Shown here: in pieces, positions 6,693-10,504 of the stretch
Layout of the letters: every line of letters begins with the position of its first letter
How positions within the stretch are numbered: the first letter of the stretch is position 1
NCBI GenBank assembly: GCA_021151685.1
Contig: JAGKWS010000131.1
Coordinates: 1 to 10,504, forward strand
Direction: 5' to 3'
Length of the DNA: 10,504 bases
DNA from: Chitinophagaceae bacterium
GTDB lineage: Bacteria > Bacteroidota > Bacteroidia > Chitinophagales > Chitinophagaceae
Made by a program: the position numbers and the translations under genes
The notes under the pieces: generated by a model
Databases searched by the model: none
Told to the model about the DNA's origin: nothing
What the model saw: the letters and a program-made list of their open reading frames with translations, nothing else

Positions 6693-7160
6693 TCAGAAAT
6701 AGCCCAAATACAGCCGTGAATGAGTGGCGAATTCCAGACTCACTTCGTCGCCTTCGCCCAATGCAGCAAAATACTCGGGGGACACTTCTATACTCAGCGA
6801 AGTGCGCGATGTGGTGTACAAATGAAAAGTATTGTTGGCTGGGATAAACACTTTCTTTGTTATGCGGTGTGTTTCAATGGTTTTAGTCCGTTCTTTGAGG
6901 TCTTGCTGCAAGGTGCGGTGGTAGTAACTGTAGCTGGCGTAGGTGGCGGCTGTAACAATAAAAAGCAATATACCCGTGGTAACAAAAAAACGAAGGTATG
7001 AGAATGCATTGGGGGCTCCATCGAATGCTCTGTACCATGAGGTGAGAAAGGAAATGACAAAGCAAAATACCATGAGTGCCCGAAAAGCCTTGTAGTACTG
7101 CAAACGGTCTGCATGCTCTTTTTGAGAAAGCATGTCTACCTCTGCATCAGAGAGCGGCAT
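6693..7160 (-). CDS. Small membrane protein with two transmembrane helices, function unknown
   Basis: With the ATG at 7160 the product has 155 residues; an in-frame TTG at 7187 would add nine. The order is a charged N-terminus (residues 1-24), a first membrane segment at about 27-44 (ALMVFCFVISFLTSW), a short loop, and a second segment at about 57-78 (FFVTTGILLFIVTAATYA). A basic, helix-prone stretch at 80-99 follows, then a beta-rich tail of about 55 residues that starts at KKVFIPANNTFHLYTT and ends in SRLYLGYF. Both ends are likely on the same side of the membrane. I recognise no family. The stop is 74 bases upstream of kdnA and the kdnA -7 box lies in that gap, so it is probably not part of the Kdo8N operon. 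A possible promoter (TTTG, 23 bases, TATCTTAG at 7209-7202) lies 41 bases before the ATG and supports that start. Confidence 0.65.
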   Translation of the reverse strand: MPLSDAEVDMLSQKEHADRLQYYKAFRALMVFCFVISFLTSWYRAFDGAPNAFSYLRFFVTTGILLFIVTAATYASYSYYHRTLQQDLKERTKTIETHRITKKVFIPANNTFHLYTTSRTSLSIEVSPEYFAALGEGDEVSLEFATHSRLYLGYF

Positions 7161-7187
7161 TCTGTATCGGGCAAGTGATATAGACAA

Positions 7188-8072
7188 ATAATTCCTTTTT
7201 TCTAAGATAGTGTTTTTTGTGGTTTGTAGCTACAAAGAGATGACAGAAAAATGTAGCCAACAATAAAAGGGACAATGTGATCGAGGTTGATAGGTAAAAG
7301 ACTCCAGGAATAAGCCCACAAGGCGATTGAGGCAAAGGTATCGAAGGTTGTATCAATGCCGTTTTTTTAATGAAAAATTATATGATTTTTTGACTTGCCA
7401 TGGCTGTTGTATACAAAAAGCTGGGGGGGGGGATTTTGTCTATGTGCGATTTCTTATTACAGTTTTCCTTTGAGGACATTGTTGTAGAATCGGGCAATTA
7501 GAATGTTCTGTGTAATTATGTACATGGGGGAGTGTCAAGTATACAATTGCCAGGTTAGCGAGAATGGCATGTCGCAGAGTTCTAATTAGCACTTTTGCGT
7601 TCGTATCTTAGCCTATATCTTAAGCCTGATGGTAGGTATAGAATAATAAATTTATTAATGAGTGACCCGGCAACAAGTATACAACGGGATGGTGGTATAA
7701 CCATAAATACGGCAATAGATCACCGCGTCTATCAGTAAGGAGGTGCATTGTATGCACTACTGGCCAGATGCCCCGGAGTGTATAACAATACTTTGGAATT
7801 GAGAGCTACTTCACTTTTTTCAAAGTGAAATTAATACTCCGTCATAGCTTCGTTTTGAAGGCAAAAAAAAGCTATATCAGGTGGTATCTATACTTCAGTA
7901 GCACGGTAGGTAGTAAGTTTTTATTAACCATAAAGCTAAAAAGCAAAATGGGCGACTCTCGCCACCCATTTTTACTTCTCAGTGTTGACCCTATTACTAA
8001 TAAGTTGCTATGTTGCAAAGCTTATTTGCTCTTCAAATCAACAGCTACAATTATCAAATTTCATACGATTTC
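7188..8072. other. Gene-poor stretch with a G10 tract and possible gene remnants
   Basis: I find no convincing intact gene in these 885 bases. A minus-strand frame without a start codon (7366-7202) reads like a piece of a membrane protein, including FASIALWAYSWSLLPINLDH. A plus-strand frame at 7586-7828 is open but for one TAA at 7736. It includes a 26-codon ORF from the ATG at 7658 and continues after the stop as GGALYALLARCPGVYNNTLE. Neither matches a family I know. A run of ten G residues lies at 7423-7432. TACCTTTG on the minus strand (7340-7333) fits a -7 box. An 8-bp AT-rich hairpin is at 7810-7829. No tRNA or known ncRNA fold was seen. Confidence 0.4.
7945..7973. terminator. Hairpin, possible bidirectional terminator downstream of ndk
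   Basis: AAAATGGG at 7945-7952 pairs with CCCATTTT at 7965-7972. CGA/TCG continues the stem across a 3-base bulge to a CTC loop. T residues follow on the plus strand, and on the minus strand a T-rich stretch (GCTTTTTAGC) follows. It lies about 100 bases past the ndk stop, so it may end the ndk transcript. Confidence 0.45.
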
Positions 8073-8489
8073 TTAGAAACGCTCAAGACCGCTGAAGAAG
8101 AAATTACCTTCAATTGCAGCATTTTCATCACTATCAGAGCCATGCACTGCATTTTCGCCTACAGATGAAGCATATTTTTTGCGAATAGTGCCTTCCTCGG
8201 CTTGTGCTGGATTGGTAGCACCAATGAGCTTACGAAAATCGGCAACTGCGTTGTCTTTTTCAAGAATAGCTGCTACTATCGGGCCGCTACTCATAAACTG
8301 AGTAAGCTCTCCGTAGAAGGGGCGTTCAGCATGTACTTCATAAAATTTTTGGGCCTGCTGCGTAGTTATTTGCAAATATTTCATAGCTACGATGCGGAAA
8401 CCAGCCTGATTGATCATCTGCAATATGTTACCGATGTTACCAGCCTTTACTGCATCGGGCTTAATCATTGTAAAAGTACGATTGGACAT
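8073..8489 (-). CDS. ndk: Nucleoside diphosphate kinase
   Basis: Ndk moves the gamma-phosphate of ATP to other nucleoside diphosphates through a phospho-histidine, keeping (d)NTP pools balanced in the cytoplasm. The 138-residue protein has the usual length and all landmarks: TMIKPDAV at 7-14 (Lys10), FYEVHAERPFYGEL at 49-62, the MSSGP turn at 66-70, and the active-site segment GENAVHGSDS at 111-120 with His116. Arg103 and Asn113 are also in place. The ATG at 8489 gives the standard N-terminus. It stands alone, between the purC terminator upstream and the gene-poor stretch downstream. A -7-like TAATTTCG, one base off consensus, lies 19 bases before the start at 8516-8509. Confidence 0.98.
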   Translation of the reverse strand: MSNRTFTMIKPDAVKAGNIGNILQMINQAGFRIVAMKYLQITTQQAQKFYEVHAERPFYGELTQFMSSGPIVAAILEKDNAVADFRKLIGATNPAQAEEGTIRKKYASSVGENAVHGSDSDENAAIEGNFFFSGLERF

Positions 8490-8594
8490 GTTCTTTTGAT
8501 TTGAGGCGCGAAATTAGTCTAAAAAATAGTTCAGGCTTGCTTATTAAACGTTAAAAATGAGCAACATTCAATCTGGACGGCCTGATCATTTAAC

Positions 8595-8629
8595 GAAAAA
8601 GCGACAATCACTGCTATATGATTGTCGCT
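8595..8629 (-). terminator. Intrinsic terminator after purC
   Basis: On the minus strand AGCGACAATCA and TGATTGTCGCT form a perfect 11-bp stem around an 8-base loop, followed by TTTTTCG. It starts 22 bases after the purC stop and isolates purC from ndk. Confidence 0.88.
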
Positions 8630-8651
8630 CCCTAATAGTTTCAGAAATAGC

Positions 8652-9572
8652 TTATTTCAATTCTTTAATTATTTCTTCCAGCTTTCTCTGTTGTTCAGCA
8701 TAGTTCACATCGTGTTTCTGGAAAGTTTTCCCTGTTACTACTTCAAACAGTTCTATGTAACGCTCTGATATTCGGCCTATTACATCTTCTGTCATTTCAG
8801 GTACCTCTTGTCCTTCTTTACCCTGAAAGCCATTTTCCATCAGCCATTCGCGCACGAATTCCTTTGAAAGTTGTTTTTGCGGTTCGCCACTTTTCTGGCG
8901 TTCATCAAAACCTTCTATGTAGAAATAACGTGAAGAATCTGGTGTGTGTATTTCATCTATCAAGTAGATGGTATCACCAATGCGGCCAAATTCGTATTTG
9001 GTATCTACCAATATCAGGCCACGCTCGCGGGCTATATCTTTACCACGCTCGAACAATGCCAATGTGTATTTTTCAAGCTGCTCATACTCTTCTTTGGAAA
9101 CAAGGCCGCTGGAAATGATTTCGTCGCGAGAGATATCTTCATCATGCCCTTCGTGCGCCTTTGTGGTAGGGGTAATGATGGGTTTTTCGAAGAAATCATT
9201 TTCTTTCAGACCATCTGGCAGCGGCACACCACATAGCTCGCGTTTGCCGCTTTTGTAGGTGCGCCATGCATGGCCGGTAAGGTTGCCACGAACTACCATT
9301 TCCACCGGATAAGTTTCGCACTTAAGACCAATAGTAACATTGGGTAGTGGCACACTTATCATCCAATTGGGAACAATGTCTTTTGTAGCATCCAGAAACT
9401 GAGCGGCTATCTGGTTCAGTACCTGACCTTTGTATGGTATGGGCTTTGGTAGCACAACATCGAATGCCGAGATGCGATCGCTCACCAACATCACAAGATG
9501 TTTGTCGTTTATGGTATAAACGTCCCTTACTTTCCCCTTGTAAAAATTTGTTTGACCGGGTAATTGCATCAT
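8652..9572 (-). CDS. purC: Phosphoribosylaminoimidazole-succinocarboxamide synthase (SAICAR synthetase)
   Basis: PurC joins aspartate to CAIR using ATP, a late step of de novo purine synthesis. From the ATG at 9572 the protein has 306 residues. It carries KGKVRDVY at 12-19 (nucleotide loop), SDRISAFD at 31-38, RGNLTG at 95-100, LVDTKYEFG at 188-196, IDEIHTPDSSRY at 205-216 and the SGEPQKQLSKEFVREWL segment at 228-244. This long form with a C-terminal extension is common in Bacteroidota; the short E. coli type has about 237 residues. The frame stays open to a TTG at 9644, but that start would lie upstream of the -7 box at 9616-9623, and its extra 24 residues are not family-like. A second ATG directly follows the first and cannot be excluded. 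It is a single-gene unit with its own promoter and terminator. Confidence 0.96.
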   Translation of the reverse strand: MMQLPGQTNFYKGKVRDVYTINDKHLVMLVSDRISAFDVVLPKPIPYKGQVLNQIAAQFLDATKDIVPNWMISVPLPNVTIGLKCETYPVEMVVRGNLTGHAWRTYKSGKRELCGVPLPDGLKENDFFEKPIITPTTKAHEGHDEDISRDEIISSGLVSKEEYEQLEKYTLALFERGKDIARERGLILVDTKYEFGRIGDTIYLIDEIHTPDSSRYFYIEGFDERQKSGEPQKQLSKEFVREWLMENGFQGKEGQEVPEMTEDVIGRISERYIELFEVVTGKTFQKHDVNYAEQQRKLEEIIKELK

Positions 9573-9615
9573 GGATTTTATTTTTTTTTGTTTGTTATGA
9601 AAATAAAAAGGTGTG

Positions 9616-9644
9616 CAAATATAGGTGAAACAAACAATAGGCAA
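9616..9644 (-). promoter_or_regulatory. Promoter of purC
   Basis: TTG at 9644-9642 is followed after 18 bases by TATATTTG at 9623-9616, an exact TAnnTTTG box. The purC ATG at 9572 lies 43 bases downstream. I saw no obvious purine riboswitch in the short leader. Confidence 0.6.
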
Positions 9645-9674
9645 TAAATAGTGTAATAAGCGTTTGATAAAGCC

Positions 9675-10364
9675 CTATAGAGGCAATAGGTCTAAGAAAC
9701 GGTAGCTTGATTGCTGGCCATTATACTGATAGATTTCTAATTGTTGCACCCCTTTGGAAAAAGGAACCGGCATACTGAAAAAAGGCGCATCGTAACAAAA
9801 TGTATGGAATTCTCCGTTTTCGCCACATGGGTCTACCCCCTCTGGCAGCTCATTCAGAAAATTATGGTCAAATTCACGCCCCAGAAATTGATCGCCCAAC
9901 AAAGTGTCGTCCACACAAACTGTTATCGCCTTAAAGCCACTTTCAATAAAATAGTGCATCAACTGACGAGTGTCTTGCCGCCACAATGGAAATACTGCCT
10001 GTATTCCTATTTCGGCTAGTTGTTTCTCGCGATATTGTCGTAAATCTTCTAAAAAAATGTCGCCAAAACCAGCATAGCCATATCCCGCATTTTGTAAATG
10101 GGAGATCTCTGTGCGCATCAGTTGCTGATAGATCTCGTGGGTTGGGTGTTGGGGTAGTTCTACTGTGGTATATGGGATTGCTATGGCTTGGAGCTGTTGT
10201 GTCAGTAAAGTGCGCCGTATGCCATGCATTGTCACTCGGTTATAGTGGGCGTTCATAGATACAAGCAGTTGCCCTACATTATATTGGCGGTCAAGTAGCA
10301 AATGATGCAATGCAAGTGCCGAATCTTTTCCACTGCTCCAGTTGAAGAATAGCTGTTTTTTCAT
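9675..10364 (-). CDS. DUF71/ATP_bind_4 PP-loop ATPase (diphthine-ammonia ligase-like)
   Basis: A PP-loop ATP pyrophosphatase of the family that includes eukaryotic and archaeal Dph6, which amidates diphthine on elongation factor 2. Bacteria do not make diphthamide, so the common 'diphthine-ammonia ligase' label should not be read as function; a role in cobalamin metabolism has been proposed for some bacterial members. Taking the ATG at 10364 (229 residues), the landmarks are SSGKDS at 10-15 (PP-loop), HGIR at 47-50, FGDIFLEDLRQYRE at 100-113, FPLW at 125-128, LGREFD at 161-166 and DPCGENGEFHTF at 178-189. The last is the GENGEFHT signature of the family. A TTG three codons upstream lies inside a -7-like TATCTTTG (10378-10371), which favours the ATG. 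The stop is about 30 bases before the purC promoter. Confidence 0.88.
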   Translation of the reverse strand: MKKQLFFNWSSGKDSALALHHLLLDRQYNVGQLLVSMNAHYNRVTMHGIRRTLLTQQLQAIAIPYTTVELPQHPTHEIYQQLMRTEISHLQNAGYGYAGFGDIFLEDLRQYREKQLAEIGIQAVFPLWRQDTRQLMHYFIESGFKAITVCVDDTLLGDQFLGREFDHNFLNELPEGVDPCGENGEFHTFCYDAPFFSMPVPFSKGVQQLEIYQYNGQQSSYRFLDLLPL

Positions 10365-10370
10365 TGCCAC

Positions 10371-10378
10371 CAAAGATA
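10371..10378 (-). promoter_or_regulatory. -7 box very close to the ATP_bind_4 start
   Basis: TATCTTTG on the minus strand is an exact TAnnTTTG, six bases before the ATG at 10364. If it is used, the transcript would have almost no leader. No -33 TTTG at the usual spacing was seen, since the upstream terminator stem occupies that place. Confidence 0.35.
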
Positions 10379-10383
10379 ATACA

Positions 10384-10416
10384 CAAAAAAACGAGCTCCC
10401 TTTTTGGGAGCTCGTT
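10384..10416 (-). terminator. Intrinsic terminator of the right-edge gene
   Basis: On the minus strand AACGAGCTCCC and GGGAGCTCGTT form a perfect 11-bp stem with an AAAAA loop, followed by a T run. It starts 21 bases after the stop of the gene at the right edge. Confidence 0.9.
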
Positions 10417-10437
10417 CCACATATTCAGAAGAATCGA

Positions 10438-10504
10438 CTATTTAGTCAATACTACTTTCAGTGTTTCTACCACACCATCTACACCCTCGAAGCGGCACAT
10501 ATAG
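10438..10504 (-). CDS. C-terminal end of an unidentified protein
   Basis: The last 21 codons of a gene entering from the right edge read YMCRFEGVDGVVETLKVVLT plus K and a TAG stop at 10438. The frame fits the terminator just downstream, which supports it as real. The fragment is too short to assign a family. Confidence 0.55.
   Translation of the reverse strand, partial: YMCRFEGVDGVVETLKVVLTK

Noticed and set aside
7147..7356. Minus-strand 69-codon ORF with a hydrophobic core
   Set aside because: It begins only at a TTG, overlaps the better-supported membrane protein in another frame, and has no recognisable family pattern.
7825..8076. Plus-strand 83-codon ORF between the gene-poor stretch and ndk
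   Set aside because: It is lysine-rich, low in complexity, runs through a terminator-like hairpin and overlaps the ndk stop on the opposite strand. No start signal or family pattern is visible.
9573..9644. Extended N-terminus of purC from the TTG at 9644
   Set aside because: The extra residues are not family-like and the start lies upstream of the likely -7 box of the same gene.

Overview
The window looks like chromosome of a Bacteroidota bacterium, probably Chitinophagales-like. The evidence is several TAnnTTTG-type -7 promoter boxes about 20 bases upstream of starts, A-rich rather than Shine-Dalgarno leaders, and the style of the proteins. Every protein gene I accept is on the minus strand, so transcription runs from high to low coordinates.

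The core (6618 down to 308) is a sugar cluster for the LPS inner core. In order of transcription it holds a KdnA-type PLP aminotransferase, a KdnB-type metal alcohol dehydrogenase/oxidase, a decayed GxxExxY gene, KdsA, a transaldolase-CBS fusion, a KdsC-like HAD phosphatase and KdsB. KdnA and KdnB mark the 8-amino-Kdo (Kdo8N) pathway known from Shewanella. KdsA condenses arabinose 5-phosphate with PEP, the KdsC-like enzyme dephosphorylates the product, KdnB oxidises C8, KdnA aminates it, and KdsB activates the sugar as CMP-Kdo8N. The usual arabinose-5-phosphate isomerase KdsD (SIS domain plus two CBS domains) is absent. In its place is a protein with a KdsD-like CBS pair but a transaldolase/fructose-6-phosphate-aldolase barrel instead of the SIS domain. 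This is the most novel item here.

The 586-base gap between kdnB and kdsA is a GxxExxY-family pseudogene with one stop and two frameshifts. It is framed by inverted copies of a CACAAAG-rich repeat, and the copy next to kdsA contains a good Bacteroidota promoter pointing at kdsA. A perfect 15-bp inverted repeat lies in the start region of the kdsC-like gene. A terminator after kdsB separates the cluster from a secreted beta-helix protein cut by the left edge.

Upstream of the cluster (6693-10504) are a small two-helix membrane protein, a ~900-base gene-poor stretch with a G10 tract, ndk (nucleoside diphosphate kinase), purC (SAICAR synthetase) and a DUF71/ATP_bind_4 PP-loop ATPase. The C-terminus of an unidentified protein is at the right edge. 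Strong intrinsic terminators follow purC and the right-edge gene, and a hairpin that may terminate ndk lies downstream of it. These are mostly separate housekeeping units with their own promoters.
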